Origin: Actinomycetota bacterium
GTDB lineage: Bacteria; Actinomycetota; Acidimicrobiia; Acidimicrobiales; Ilumatobacteraceae
Assembly (NCBI GenBank): GCA_009704985.1
Contig: WLDE01000003.1
Coordinates: forward strand, 1 to 63,152
Length of the DNA: 63,152 nt
Direction of reading: 5' to 3'
Shown here: piece by piece, positions 21,525 through 29,515 of the stretch
How positions within the stretch are numbered: position 1 is the first letter of the stretch
How the letters are laid out: every line of letters begins with the position of its first letter
Position numbers and translations under genes: made by a program
Notes under the pieces: model-generated
Seen by the model: only the letters and a program-made list of their open reading frames with translations
Databases searched by the model: none
Told to the model about the DNA's origin: nothing

Positions 21525-22495
21525 GACGCACCCCCGGCGGCCGTGCCGGACGTGCCGGTGCCGTCGAACGAGCGGAGCCACGCGACCAGCTCGGCGCGCA
21601 CCTCGGGTGGGCCCAGCACCTCCGCGTGCACGCCGATGCCCAGCACCCACGAGCGGAACGCGTCGCGGTTCGCGCACGGCACCCGGAACACCACCGTGCC
21701 GCCGGCGGGGCCGTCGGGCGGCTCCGCGCGCAACACCGCGTCGTCGCCGAGCTCGGCTCGCACCACGGCCGCGAGCGGCGGGTCGACGGCCACCTCGGCG
21801 GTGGCGTCGCGGTCGTCGGCCTCGCCGAGCAGCTTGGAGTCGGCCGGGAACGCGGCGCGCACGTCGAAGCCCGCCGGGCGTTCGAACCCCTGGCCGTCGA
21901 GCACCGTGACGGCTCCGGCGATGCGATCGACCCGGTAGGTGCGCACCTGGCCGTGACCGTGATCGTGACCGATCACGTACCAGAACCCCTCTCGCAGCAG
22001 CAGCCCGTACGGGTCGAGCCGCCGGTCGAGGTCGCGGTAGCGGAACGCCACCGTGGTGCGCGCCGCGGAGGCGGTGCGCAGCACCGGCAGGGCATCGCTC
22101 TGCGCGACGTTGGCGACCACGGTGGACGACGGCAGCACCGAGCCACCCAGCTTCCACACGCCCTCCTGACCGGTGTCGGAGCGGATGGTGGCGACCGCCA
22201 ACTGCAGCGCGTGGCGCTCGTCGTCGTCGAGCTGCAGCCCGCGCAGCTCGTAGCGGTCGCGATCCACGCGGTACGCCGTCTCGCCGGCCTGGTCGCCACC
22301 GAGCACCTCGGTCTCGATCGGCACCCCGATCTCGCGCAGCATCGCCTTGTCGCGCTCGAACGCGCCGCGCAGCGCCACCGGGTTGTCGGGGTACATGCCG
22401 ACGAGTTCCTGCGAGATCTGCCGGAGCGTGAGTGGGACGCGCGTCTCCAGCAGGATCGTGAGGAGGTTCGTGACCCGTTCGAGCGCCGTCGCCAT
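21521..22495 (-). CDS. pafB: PafB-like WYL-domain transcription regulator
   Basis: A 324-residue WYL regulator. ALERVTNLLTILLETRVPLT and ALRGAFERDKAMLREIGVPI are the PafB winged helix; the WYL segment is TTVAFRYRDLDRRLDPYGLL followed by GFWYVIGHD. It acts with PafC to switch on DNA-repair genes, probably sensing single-stranded DNA through the WYL domains. The start at 22495 has TACGAT 7 nt upstream and no ribosome binding site, so the operon is probably leaderless. The adjacent exonuclease fits a repair theme. Confidence 0.92.
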   Translation of the reverse strand: MATALERVTNLLTILLETRVPLTLRQISQELVGMYPDNPVALRGAFERDKAMLREIGVPIETEVLGGDQAGETAYRVDRDRYELRGLQLDDDERHALQLAVATIRSDTGQEGVWKLGGSVLPSSTVVANVAQSDALPVLRTASAARTTVAFRYRDLDRRLDPYGLLLREGFWYVIGHDHGHGQVRTYRVDRIAGAVTVLDGQGFERPAGFDVRAAFPADSKLLGEADDRDATAEVAVDPPLAAVVRAELGDDAVLRAEPPDGPAGGTVVFRVPCANRDAFRSWVLGIGVHAEVLGPPEVRAELVAWLRSFDGTGTSGTAAGGAS

Positions 22496-22502
22496 CCCGG
22501 TG

Positions 22503-22508
22503 ATCGTA
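22503..22508 (-). promoter_or_regulatory. -10 element TACGAT, leaderless promoter of pafBC
   Basis: TACGAT on the minus strand ends 7 nt before the pafB ATG. Confidence 0.5.
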
Positions 22509-22553
22509 CGGGATGGGTGCGCGAGCCGGACCGGACCGCGCCCGGCCGCCGGG

Positions 22554-22949
22554 TCAGCCGCGGCTGGCCGCGATCACCTCGCGCACCCGCTCGACGACCT
22601 GCTCGGCGGTCGCGCCCGGCGTGAGCACCCCGGCCACCCCGGCGTCGTGCAGCTTCGGCACGTCGCGGTCGGGGATGGTGCCCCCGACGATCACCGGGAT
22701 GTCGGCGCCGAGGTCGCGCAGCTTCTGCACCACCAGGGGCGCGAGCGTCATGTGGGCGCCGCTCAGCATCGACAGCCCCACCGCGTCGACGTCCTCGTCG
22801 ATCGCAGCGGCGGCGACCTTCTCGGGCGTCTGGAAGAGCCCGGTGTAGATCACCTCGAACCCGGCGTCGCGCAGGATGCGCGCGACCACCTTCACGCCAC
22901 GGTCGTGGCCGTCGAGGCCCACCTTGGCCACCAGGATCCGATCAGACAT
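22554..22949 (-). CDS. Cobalamin-binding small subunit of an acyl-CoA mutase (IcmB-like)
   Basis: A 131-residue B12-binding domain. [10 protein letters not shown] contains the D-x-H-x-x-G motif whose His15 binds cobalt. [12 protein letters not shown] and [11 protein letters not shown] complete the Rossmann-like domain. Its length and separate existence match IcmB, the small subunit of isobutyryl-CoA mutase, rather than fused methylmalonyl-CoA mutase. The catalytic partner is most likely the large subunit 20 kb away at 42965-44605. Its ATG overlaps the stop of the P450 gene by 8 nt, so the two are one operon. Confidence 0.88.
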   Translation of the reverse strand: MSDRILVAKVGLDGHDRGVKVVARILRDAGFEVIYTGLFQTPEKVAAAAIDEDVDAVGLSMLSGAHMTLAPLVVQKLRDLGADIPVIVGGTIPDRDVPKLHDAGVAGVLTPGATAEQVVERVREVIAASRG

Positions 22950-24243
22950 CCGTGCGCTCCTCGTCCGGCGCGGCCGGCGTCATCCGGACCCGGAGTCCGG
23001 TCAGGCCGCGCAACATGAAACTGGGGAAATAGCGGAACGCGTTGTCCTCCGCCAACTCGATCCGCTCGATCCGCCGGCCGAGGCGCTCGAACGCGACCTG
23101 CATCTCGAGGCGCGACAGCGGCGCACCGAGGCAGAAGTGGATGCCCTTGCCGAACGCGAGGTGGTCCTTCAGGTTCGTGCGGTCGGGGTCGAAACGGTCG
23201 GGGTCGTCACCCCACACCTGCGGGTCACGGTTCGCGGCGGAGTACACCACCACGAGACGCGACCCCTTGGGGATCGACACGCCGGCGAGCTCGGTGTCGC
23301 GGGTGACGAGGCGGAACATGCCCTGCGTCGGCGTGGAGAGCCGCAGCACCTCCTCCGTCACCAGCGGCGCGTACCCGGACGGGTCGGCGCGCAGCTTCTC
23401 GAACACCTCGGGATGGCGCGCGAGGAGCATCACGCCCTCGGTGATCGCCTTGGTGGTGGTCTCGTTGCCGGCCACGAGCAGCTGCTGGACGATCGACAGC
23501 ATCTCGGACATGTCGAGCGGCCGCGTGTCGCCCTCGTCGGTGTCGATGCGGGCGTTCACCAGATCGGTCATCAGGTCGGCCTGCGGCTCGGTGCGGCGCT
23601 GCTCGATCTGGGCGGCGAAGTAGTGCTGGAACTCCACGATGCCGTGGTACGCGGCCACCCGCGCGTCGTCGCTGATCGCCGTGCCGATGTTCGCGATCGA
23701 GTCGTCGCTCCAGCGCTTGAAGTCCGCCATGCGGTCGGACGGCACGTTGAGGATGTAGGCGATCGCCTCGATCGGCAGCGGCACCGCGAACGTGGGCACC
23801 AGGTCGAACTCGCCCTCGGGCAGGTGGTCGAGCAGCCGGTCGACGATCGCCTCCACCGGTGCGCGCAGCTCGGCCATCCGCTTCGGCGTGAAGTACGGCG
23901 CCACCGTGCCGCGATACCGGGTGTGGTACGGCGGGTCGATCGTGAGCATCGTCGGCACCTGCGGCCAGCCCGTCTCGAGCACCGCCTTGATCCGCTCCAC
24001 CACCTCGCCGCGTGCCGCTTCGCCGGCGCTGCCGAAGCGGTTGCTGAACAGCTGGGTGTCGCGCAGGATCGGGGTCACCATGTCGTGCCGGGTGACCATG
24101 TAGAGGTCGGTGCCCGGCACGTGGAACACCGGCGCCTGCTCCTGCATCGCGCGGTAGTAGAGATGCGGGCACTGCTGGACGGCGTCGCTGAACGGGTTGA
24201 ACCCCTCGAGCGACACCGGCGCGGAGTTGTCGGCGACGGTCAT
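22942..24243 (-). CDS. Cytochrome P450
   Basis: A 433-residue soluble bacterial P450. The heme cysteine is in [17 protein letters not shown], the oxygen-activating helix has [11 protein letters not shown], and the ExxR pair is in [11 protein letters not shown]. It needs ferredoxin and reductase partners, which are not in the window. The substrate is unknown; a steroid, terpenoid or fatty acid would fit the neighbourhood. The ATG at 24243 has GAGACT 6 nt upstream. It is co-transcribed with the B12-binding subunit, an unusual pairing. It is clearly different from the second P450 at 52167. Confidence 0.93.
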   Translation of the reverse strand: MTVADNSAPVSLEGFNPFSDAVQQCPHLYYRAMQEQAPVFHVPGTDLYMVTRHDMVTPILRDTQLFSNRFGSAGEAARGEVVERIKAVLETGWPQVPTMLTIDPPYHTRYRGTVAPYFTPKRMAELRAPVEAIVDRLLDHLPEGEFDLVPTFAVPLPIEAIAYILNVPSDRMADFKRWSDDSIANIGTAISDDARVAAYHGIVEFQHYFAAQIEQRRTEPQADLMTDLVNARIDTDEGDTRPLDMSEMLSIVQQLLVAGNETTTKAITEGVMLLARHPEVFEKLRADPSGYAPLVTEEVLRLSTPTQGMFRLVTRDTELAGVSIPKGSRLVVVYSAANRDPQVWGDDPDRFDPDRTNLKDHLAFGKGIHFCLGAPLSRLEMQVAFERLGRRIERIELAEDNAFRYFPSFMLRGLTGLRVRMTPAAPDEERTDV

Positions 24244-24249
24244 GGGCAC

Positions 24250-24255
24250 AGTCTC
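24250..24255 (-). promoter_or_regulatory. -10-like element GAGACT, leaderless promoter candidate for the P450
   Basis: GAGACT on the minus strand ends 6 nt before the ATG at 24243. The divergent PhoD gene has the same hexamer, 7 nt before its own ATG. Confidence 0.42.
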
Positions 24256-24309
24256 ACCGATCGCCCGACGGCACGACGATCCGAGCACCCACCGCCGCCC
24301 CGGGTCCGC

Positions 24310-24315
24310 GAGACT
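24310..24315 (+). promoter_or_regulatory. -10-like element GAGACT, leaderless promoter candidate for phoD
   Basis: GAGACT ends 7 nt before the ATG at 24323. Confidence 0.42.
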
Positions 24316-24322
24316 CGGTGCC

Positions 24323-26017
24323 ATGCAGCCGATCTCGCGCCGCCTCTTCCTGACCGGATCCGTCGTCGTCTCCGTCGGGGCGCTCACCGGCGCGCTCGCC
24401 GGGTGCAGCGACGACGGCGGCACGGCGGAGGGCACCACCCCCGAGTCCCCCGAGTCCCCCGAGTCCCGCGAGTCCACCGACGCCTCGGCGACGAGCGCCA
24501 CCGATGCGACGACGGCCGAGGCGCCGCCCACCACGGCGCCGGCGGACACCGAACCGCCCACACCACCCACCACCGCGGCGATCGACCTCGGCGCCGACCC
24601 GTTCACCCTGGGCGTCGCGAGCGGCGATCCGGGCCCCGGCACGGTGGTGCTCTGGACCCGCCTCGCGCCCGACCCGCTGGTCGGCGGCGGGATGCCGGCG
24701 GACGACCTCGACGTCCTCTGGGAGGTCGCGCCGGACGACACGTTCGCCGAGATCGCCGCGTCCGGCACCACCGTCGCCGCCGCGGCGTACGGCCACTCGG
24801 TGCACGTCCGGGCCGAGCTGGATCCCGGCTGGTGGTGGTACCGCTTCCGCGTCGGGGGCTACACCAGCCCGACCGGACGCACCCGCACCGCCCCGGCGCC
24901 CGGTGAGCCGACGTCGCAGGTGCGCTTCGCCAGCGCCAGCTGCCAGAACTACCAGGACGGCTGGTACACGGCGCACCGCGACATCGCCGACCAGCAGCTC
25001 GACTTCGTCGTGTTCCTGGGCGACTACATGTACGAGGGCACCGGCATCGCCACCGTCGGCGAGAACGACACGGTGCGCACCCACGGCACCGCCGAGGTCA
25101 CCACGCTCGAGGAGTACCGCAACCGGTACGCGCTCTACAAGGGCGACGCGGACCTGCAGGCGTCGCACGCCTCGTGCCCGTGGATCGTCACCTGGGACGA
25201 CCACGAGGTCGAGAACAACTACGCGGGGCTCGTCCCCCAGGACCCGGCCGACGCGGCCACGTTCGCCGAGCGACGCCGCGCCGCGTACCAGGTGTGGTGG
25301 GAGCACCAGCCCGTCGACCTCCCGCCGCCGGACGGCGACGAGTTCACGATCCACCGCAGCGCCACGTGGGGCGACCTGCTCGACCTCGCGGTGCTCGACG
25401 GTCGCCAGTACCGCTCCGACCAGGCGTGCGGCGACCCGAGCCTCAGCCTCGATCCGCCCTGCCCCGAGACCTTCGACGAGGCGCGCACGATGCTCGGCGA
25501 CGAGCAGGAGGCGTGGCTGCTCGACCTGCTCGCCACCGGCACCGCCACCTGGCAGGCGATCGCCCAGCAGACCGTGTTCGGCGACGTCACCCTCGGCGGC
25601 GCGATCCTGAACTACGACCAGTGGGACGGATACCCGGCCGAGCGCAACCGGATCGTCGACGCGCTCGACCCGGCACGCAACACCGTCGTGCTCACCGGCG
25701 ACATCCACTTCGCCGGCGCGGGCACCATCCGTCAGGGCGAGCGCGGCGTCGGCACGCCGGTCGCGGTCGAGCTGGTGGCCACGTCGATCTCGTCCGGAGG
25801 GCGGGTCAACCCGGCGGTGACCGAGGTGGTGAGGTCGATCCCCGACATCGTCGACGTCGAGCTCGAGCACCGCGGCTACATCCTGCACACGGTCACCCCC
25901 GAGGCATGGAGCGCCGAGTACCGCATGGTCGAGACGGTGAAGGAGGTCGGTGCGCCGATGTTCGTGCACGCGACCTACGTCGCCGACGCCGGCACCAACA
26001 CCCTCCGCATCGCCTGA
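24323..26017 (+). CDS. phoD: PhoD-family alkaline phosphatase/phosphodiesterase, Tat-exported lipoprotein
   Basis: A 564-residue extracellular phosphatase. The N-terminus SRRLFLTGS is a Tat signal and GALAGC is a lipobox with Cys28, so the enzyme should be anchored outside the membrane. A Ser/Thr/Pro/Glu-rich linker (residues 30-90, with PES repeats) follows. The catalytic domain shows FASASCQNYQDGWYTAHRDI, FVVFLGDYMYEG, WDDHEVENNY and VVLTGDIHFAG, the PhoD metal-binding motifs (iron and calcium). It releases phosphate from phosphodiesters. The last three codons and stop (Arg-Ile-Ala-stop) are tandemly duplicated downstream. Confidence 0.93.
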   Translation: MQPISRRLFLTGSVVVSVGALTGALAGCSDDGGTAEGTTPESPESPESRESTDASATSATDATTAEAPPTTAPADTEPPTPPTTAAIDLGADPFTLGVASGDPGPGTVVLWTRLAPDPLVGGGMPADDLDVLWEVAPDDTFAEIAASGTTVAAAAYGHSVHVRAELDPGWWWYRFRVGGYTSPTGRTRTAPAPGEPTSQVRFASASCQNYQDGWYTAHRDIADQQLDFVVFLGDYMYEGTGIATVGENDTVRTHGTAEVTTLEEYRNRYALYKGDADLQASHASCPWIVTWDDHEVENNYAGLVPQDPADAATFAERRRAAYQVWWEHQPVDLPPPDGDEFTIHRSATWGDLLDLAVLDGRQYRSDQACGDPSLSLDPPCPETFDEARTMLGDEQEAWLLDLLATGTATWQAIAQQTVFGDVTLGGAILNYDQWDGYPAERNRIVDALDPARNTVVLTGDIHFAGAGTIRQGERGVGTPVAVELVATSISSGGRVNPAVTEVVRSIPDIVDVELEHRGYILHTVTPEAWSAEYRMVETVKEVGAPMFVHATYVADAGTNTLRIA

Positions 26018-26113
26018 CGCATCGCCTGACGCATCGCCTGACGCATCGCCTGACGCATCCCCTGACCTCTCGCCCGACGCATCCCCTGACCTCTCGCCCG
26101 ACGCAACGCCCCT
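26006..26113. repeat. 12-bp tandem repeat that copies the last codons and stop of phoD
   Basis: Nine 12-bp units. The first is CGC ATC GCC TGA, the last codons and stop of phoD itself. Three more exact copies follow, then alternating CGCATCCCCTGA and CCTCTCGCCCGA. The array fills most of the gap to the SDR gene. Confidence 0.9.
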
Positions 26114-26142
26114 CCGCTTCGCCCCTGTCGGGAAGCGCTGCC

Positions 26143-26148
26143 TAGGGT
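26143..26148 (+). promoter_or_regulatory. -10 element TAGGGT, leaderless promoter candidate
   Basis: TAGGGT ends 8 nt before the ATG at 26157. Confidence 0.5.
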
Positions 26149-26156
26149 CGCCGCCC

Positions 26157-26972
26157 ATGGGGAACCGCTTCGAGAACAAGGTCGCCGTCGTCACCGGAGG
26201 TGCGAGCGGACTGGGTGAGGCCACTGCGCGCCTGCTGGTCGCCGAGGGTGGCAAGGTCGTCATCGCCGACTACGGCGTCGAGCGCGGCGAGGCCGTCGCC
26301 GCATCGCTCGGCGACGCCGCCCGCTTCGCCCCGTGCGACGTCACGGTCGAGGACCAGGTGGCCGCGGCGATCGACCTGGCGGTCGACACGTGGGGCCGCC
26401 TCGACGGCGCGTTCGCGAACGCGGGCATCGTCGGTGTGGCCGGACCGATCTCGGAGACCCCGATGGACGACTTCGACCGCACCTTGGCGGTCCTGGTGCG
26501 CGGCGTGTTCGTCACGGTGAAGCACGCAGCCCGGCAGATGCAGACGCTCGGCAACGGTGGTGCCATCGTCATGACGTCGTCGGTCGCCGGCGTGCAGGGT
26601 GGCCTCGGGCCGCACGCCTACACCGTCGCGAAGACGGCCGTGATCGGCCTCGCCCGGTCGGCGGCCGCCGAGCTCGCGGCGCACGGCATCCGTGTGAACG
26701 CCGTGGCGCCCGGCAGCATCCCGACGGCCATGACCGCGCACGTCACCACCGGCGACCCCGACAACCTCGAGAAGGTCACCGAGCACATCGCACGCACCTC
26801 GCCGCTCGGCCGCGCGGGCCACGCGAACGACATCGCCGAGGCGGTGCTCTACTTCATGAGCGACGGTGGCAGCTACGTGACCGGTCAGACGATCGTCGTC
26901 GACGCCGGGGCCACCAGCGGGGCGAAGATGAGCCCTGCCTGGTCGGGTACCCGCATGGTGGTCGCACGCTGA
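26157..26972 (+). CDS. Short-chain dehydrogenase/reductase (SDR)
   Basis: A 271-residue classical SDR. VVTGGASGLGEATARLL is the NAD(P) loop, NAGIVG the structural motif, and the catalytic Ser-Tyr-Lys is in VMTSSVAGV and AYTVAKTA. The C-terminus carries the usual TGQTIVVDAGATSG. An acidic residue after the second strand (IADYG) favours NAD. The substrate is unknown. The longer frame starting upstream translates the 12-bp repeat and is not real. TAGGGT 8 nt before the ATG points to a leaderless transcript. A repeat array and strong terminator follow. Confidence 0.92.
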   Translation: MGNRFENKVAVVTGGASGLGEATARLLVAEGGKVVIADYGVERGEAVAASLGDAARFAPCDVTVEDQVAAAIDLAVDTWGRLDGAFANAGIVGVAGPISETPMDDFDRTLAVLVRGVFVTVKHAARQMQTLGNGGAIVMTSSVAGVQGGLGPHAYTVAKTAVIGLARSAAAELAAHGIRVNAVAPGSIPTAMTAHVTTGDPDNLEKVTEHIARTSPLGRAGHANDIAEAVLYFMSDGGSYVTGQTIVVDAGATSGAKMSPAWSGTRMVVAR

Positions 26973-26980
26973 CCATCGCC

Positions 26981-27025
26981 CGAGGGTGCCGAGGGTGCCG
27001 AGGGTGCCGAGGGTGCCGAGGGTGC
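26981..27025. repeat. 9-bp tandem repeat CGAGGGTGC x5, copies of the adjacent terminator arm
   Basis: Five exact units lie directly upstream of the terminator hairpin, whose left arm begins with the same CGAGGGTG. Confidence 0.92.
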
Positions 27026-27051
27026 CGAGGGTGGGGGTAGCCCCACCCTCG
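27026..27051 (+). terminator. Terminator after the SDR gene
   Basis: CGAGGGTGGGG (27026-27036) pairs perfectly with CCCCACCCTCG (27041-27051) around GTAG. It lies 54 bp after the SDR stop. Confidence 0.75.
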
Positions 27052-27104
27052 CGACGCCGGTGGGCCGGATGGTGCCCCGAGGGCCGGGTCCGCACCATGG
27101 AGCC

Positions 27105-27458
27105 ATGCTCAGCTCACTCACATCGTTCTCCGTCCGTCGCCGTCGCACCGCACGGGTGATCACGGCGGCGGCTGCCATCATGACCGGCGTGTTCGGCAGC
27201 TTCGTCCTCGGCGACCTGCGGGCGATCGGCCTGATCGGCCTCGGCCTCGCCGTCGCCGTGCTGGTCGACGCCACCGTCGTGCGGATGCTGCTCGTGCCGG
27301 CCACGATGGAGCTGCCCGGCGACCACGACCGGTGGCTGCAGCGCCGGCTCCGGCGCGTCCTCCCGTGCGTCGACATCGACGTCGACGTCGAGGGACGACG
27401 GCACGACGCGATCGCTCCGGGCACCACGCCCGAGCGCGAGTTGGCGGAGGTGCGCTGA
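27105..27458 (+). CDS. C-terminal membrane fragment of an MMPL-type transporter
   Basis: A 117-residue protein matching only the last part of MMPL (RND-type) lipid exporters: RVITAAAAIMTGVFGSFVLG, then GLGLAVAVLVDATVVRMLLV and PATMELPGDHDRWL. Full-length members have around 700 residues; no related sequence lies upstream, where the SDR terminator ends. Two membrane helices are visible. It keeps an ATG start and leads into the histidine kinase gene with a single-base gap, so it may have been kept as a small membrane protein of this signalling operon. Otherwise it is a relic. Confidence 0.75.
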   Translation: MLSSLTSFSVRRRRTARVITAAAAIMTGVFGSFVLGDLRAIGLIGLGLAVAVLVDATVVRMLLVPATMELPGDHDRWLQRRLRRVLPCVDIDVDVEGRRHDAIAPGTTPERELAEVR

Positions 27459-27459
27459 G

Positions 27460-28722
27460 ATGCGTGCGCTGTTCGCTCCCCTCGCCACGGCCCGTCCGTG
27501 GAAGCAGTCGGTCCACCTCATCGCGAACCTGCCACTCGGCATCACCTGGTTCACGTGGGTCGTCGCCCTCGTCGCGACCAGCGGCGGGCTGCTCATCACC
27601 CTGCTCGGGCTCCCGCTCCTCGCGTTCACCGTGCTGACCGGGCGGTGGATCGGCGGCATCGAGCGGGCGCGGGTGCGGGTGCTGCTCGACGACGACCCGC
27701 CGGCGCCCGCGCCGCTGCGCCACGAGCCCGGTGCGTGGAGCTGGATGAAGGCGGCGGTCACCGACCGCACCGGCTGGAAGGGCCTCGGCTACGGGCTGCT
27801 GATGCTGCCCTGGGGCATCGTGACGTTCACCGTCGTCGTCGCCGTGTGGTCGCTCGCCGTGGGGCTCGTGGCACTGCCGACGTACGACTGGGCGCTGCCC
27901 GACGGCGGCTTCGAGTGGGGGTCGTACCAGCTCACCGGGTTCGGGTTGGTCGGCGCCTACGTGGCCTGTCTCGTGCTCGGGGTCTGGCTGCTCGCCGTGT
28001 CCCCCCGCCTCATCGGTCTCCTCGCCGCGGCGGACCGGCGCCTGGTGCGAGCGCTCCTCTCGCCCGACGAGAGCGAGGTGCTCGCCCGCCGTGTCACCGA
28101 ACTGCAGGAGAGCCGCGACGCCTCGGTCGAGAGCGCCGCGGGCGAGCTGCGCCGCATCGAGCGCGACCTGCACGACGGGGCGCAGCAGCGCCTCGTGAGC
28201 CTGGCCATGAACCTCGGCATCGCCCGCGACCACCTCGAGGCGAGCGAGGACCCTCGGGCGGCCGAGCTCGTCGGCCGCGCGCACGACGAGGCCAAGCAGG
28301 CGATCGCCGAGCTGCGCGACCTCGTGCGTGGCATCCACCCGGCAGTGCTCACCGACCGCGGGGTCGACGCCGCCGTGTCGGCCCTCGCCGCCCGCTGCCC
28401 CGTGCCGGTGGAGCTGCGCAGCGACCTGCGGCGCCGGCTGCCCGCGCCGGTGGAGGCGGCCGCCTACTTCGTGGTGGCCGAGGCGCTCACCAACGTGGCC
28501 AAGCACAGCGGCGCGCGGCGCGCCACCGTGACGGTGCGCGACGAGGGTGACCGACTGGTGGTGGACGTGTCCGACGACGGCCGGGGTGGCGCGCAGGTGG
28601 TGCTGGGCAGCGGCCTGCAGGGCCTGCACGACCGGGTGCGTGCGCTGGAGGGCCGGCTCACCGTGACGAGCCCGGCGCACGGCCCGACGTCGATCGTCGC
28701 GGAGCTGCCGTGCGGATCGTGA
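27460..28722 (+). CDS. NarL-type sensor histidine kinase with N-terminal sensor membrane domain
   Basis: A 420-residue kinase. Residues about 15-190 form a four-helix membrane module starting LIANLPLGITWFTWVVALVA, the actinobacterial 'sensor' domain. ERDLHDGAQQRLVSLAMNLG is the HisKA_3 dimerisation helix with phosphorylated His238. The ATPase has EALTNVAKHSGA and DDGRGGAQVVLGSGLQGL. It should phosphorylate the regulator encoded by the next gene, whose start lies inside its 3' end. The signal is unknown. Confidence 0.93.
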   Translation: MRALFAPLATARPWKQSVHLIANLPLGITWFTWVVALVATSGGLLITLLGLPLLAFTVLTGRWIGGIERARVRVLLDDDPPAPAPLRHEPGAWSWMKAAVTDRTGWKGLGYGLLMLPWGIVTFTVVVAVWSLAVGLVALPTYDWALPDGGFEWGSYQLTGFGLVGAYVACLVLGVWLLAVSPRLIGLLAAADRRLVRALLSPDESEVLARRVTELQESRDASVESAAGELRRIERDLHDGAQQRLVSLAMNLGIARDHLEASEDPRAAELVGRAHDEAKQAIAELRDLVRGIHPAVLTDRGVDAAVSALAARCPVPVELRSDLRRRLPAPVEAAAYFVVAEALTNVAKHSGARRATVTVRDEGDRLVVDVSDDGRGGAQVVLGSGLQGLHDRVRALEGRLTVTSPAHGPTSIVAELPCGS

Positions 28723-29357
28723 TCGCGGAGGACTCCGTGCTGCTCCGCGAGGGCATCACCCGGCTGCTCGCCGAGTACGACCACGAGGTGGTCGACGCGC
28801 TCGGCGACGCATCCGGTCTGCTCACGTCGGTGCTCGCGCACGAACCCGACCTCGTGATCGTGGACGTGCGGATGCCCCCGACGCACACCGACGAGGGACT
28901 CCGCGCCGCGATCGAGATCCGCTCGGCGCGACCGGCGACGCCCGTGCTGGTGCTGTCGCAGTACGTGGAGGAGCGCTACGCCACCGAACTCGTCGCCGGG
29001 GGCACCGCGGGCGTCGGCTACCTGCTGAAGGAGCGTGTGGCCGACGTGCGCGACTTCGTCGACGCGGCGCAGCGCGTGGCCGCCGGCGGCACGGCACTCG
29101 ACCCGGAGGTGGTGGCGCAGCTGCTGGTGCGAAGCCGCCGCAGGGAGCCGCTCGACGCGCTCACGCCACGCGAGCGCGAGGTGCTGAGCCTCATGGCACA
29201 GGGTCGGTCGAACGCGGCGATCGCGGCCGCGCTCACCGTGAGCGACGGGGCGGTCGAGAAGCACATCTCGTCGATCTTCGCCAAGCTCGACCTGGCGCCG
29301 AGCGAGAGCGAACACCGTCGCGTGCTCGCCGTGCTCGCCTTCCTCCGCAACGACTGA
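28710..29357 (+). CDS. NarL/FixJ-family response regulator
   Basis: A 215-residue two-domain regulator. The receiver domain has IAEDSVLLREG, the phosphorylated Asp52 in VIVDVRMPP, and the conserved lysine in YLLKERV. The LuxR-type helix-turn-helix is LTPREREVLSLMAQGRSN, then VEKHISSIFAKL. GTG start at 28710 overlaps the kinase by 13 nt, so the pair is translationally coupled. Targets are unknown; many such pairs control membrane stress or transport genes, which would suit the MMPL fragment in front. Confidence 0.94.
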   Translation: MRIVIAEDSVLLREGITRLLAEYDHEVVDALGDASGLLTSVLAHEPDLVIVDVRMPPTHTDEGLRAAIEIRSARPATPVLVLSQYVEERYATELVAGGTAGVGYLLKERVADVRDFVDAAQRVAAGGTALDPEVVAQLLVRSRRREPLDALTPREREVLSLMAQGRSNAAIAAALTVSDGAVEKHISSIFAKLDLAPSESEHRRVLAVLAFLRND

Positions 29358-29381
29358 CCCCGAGCGCCACCCGTTCCCGAT

Positions 29382-29414
29382 GAGAGATGAGCGCCGCAGG
29401 GACGCTCATCTCTC
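29382..29414. terminator. Bidirectional terminator between convergent genes
   Basis: GAGAGATGAGCG (29382-29393) pairs perfectly with CGCTCATCTCTC (29403-29414) around CCGCAGGGA. It lies 24 bp after the regulator stop, in the gap to the convergent acyl-CoA dehydrogenase. Confidence 0.75.
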
Positions 29415-29420
29415 GTCTCG

Positions 29421-29500
29421 AGTCGTCTCGAGTCGTCACGAGTCGTCACGAGTCGTCACGAGTCGTCACGAGTCGTCACGAGTCGTCACGAGTCGTCACG
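29421..29500. repeat. 10-bp tandem repeat AGTCGTCACG x8
   Basis: One variant copy (AGTCGTCTCG) and seven exact copies lie between the terminator hairpin and the stop codon of the acyl-CoA dehydrogenase. Confidence 0.93.
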
Positions 29501-29515
29501 AGTCGGTCGACGTGG

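Noticed and set aside
25950..26156. Upstream extension of the SDR gene
   Set aside because: It translates the 12-bp repeat into SPDA repeats and lies before a good TAGGGT promoter; the normal SDR N-terminus begins at 26157.
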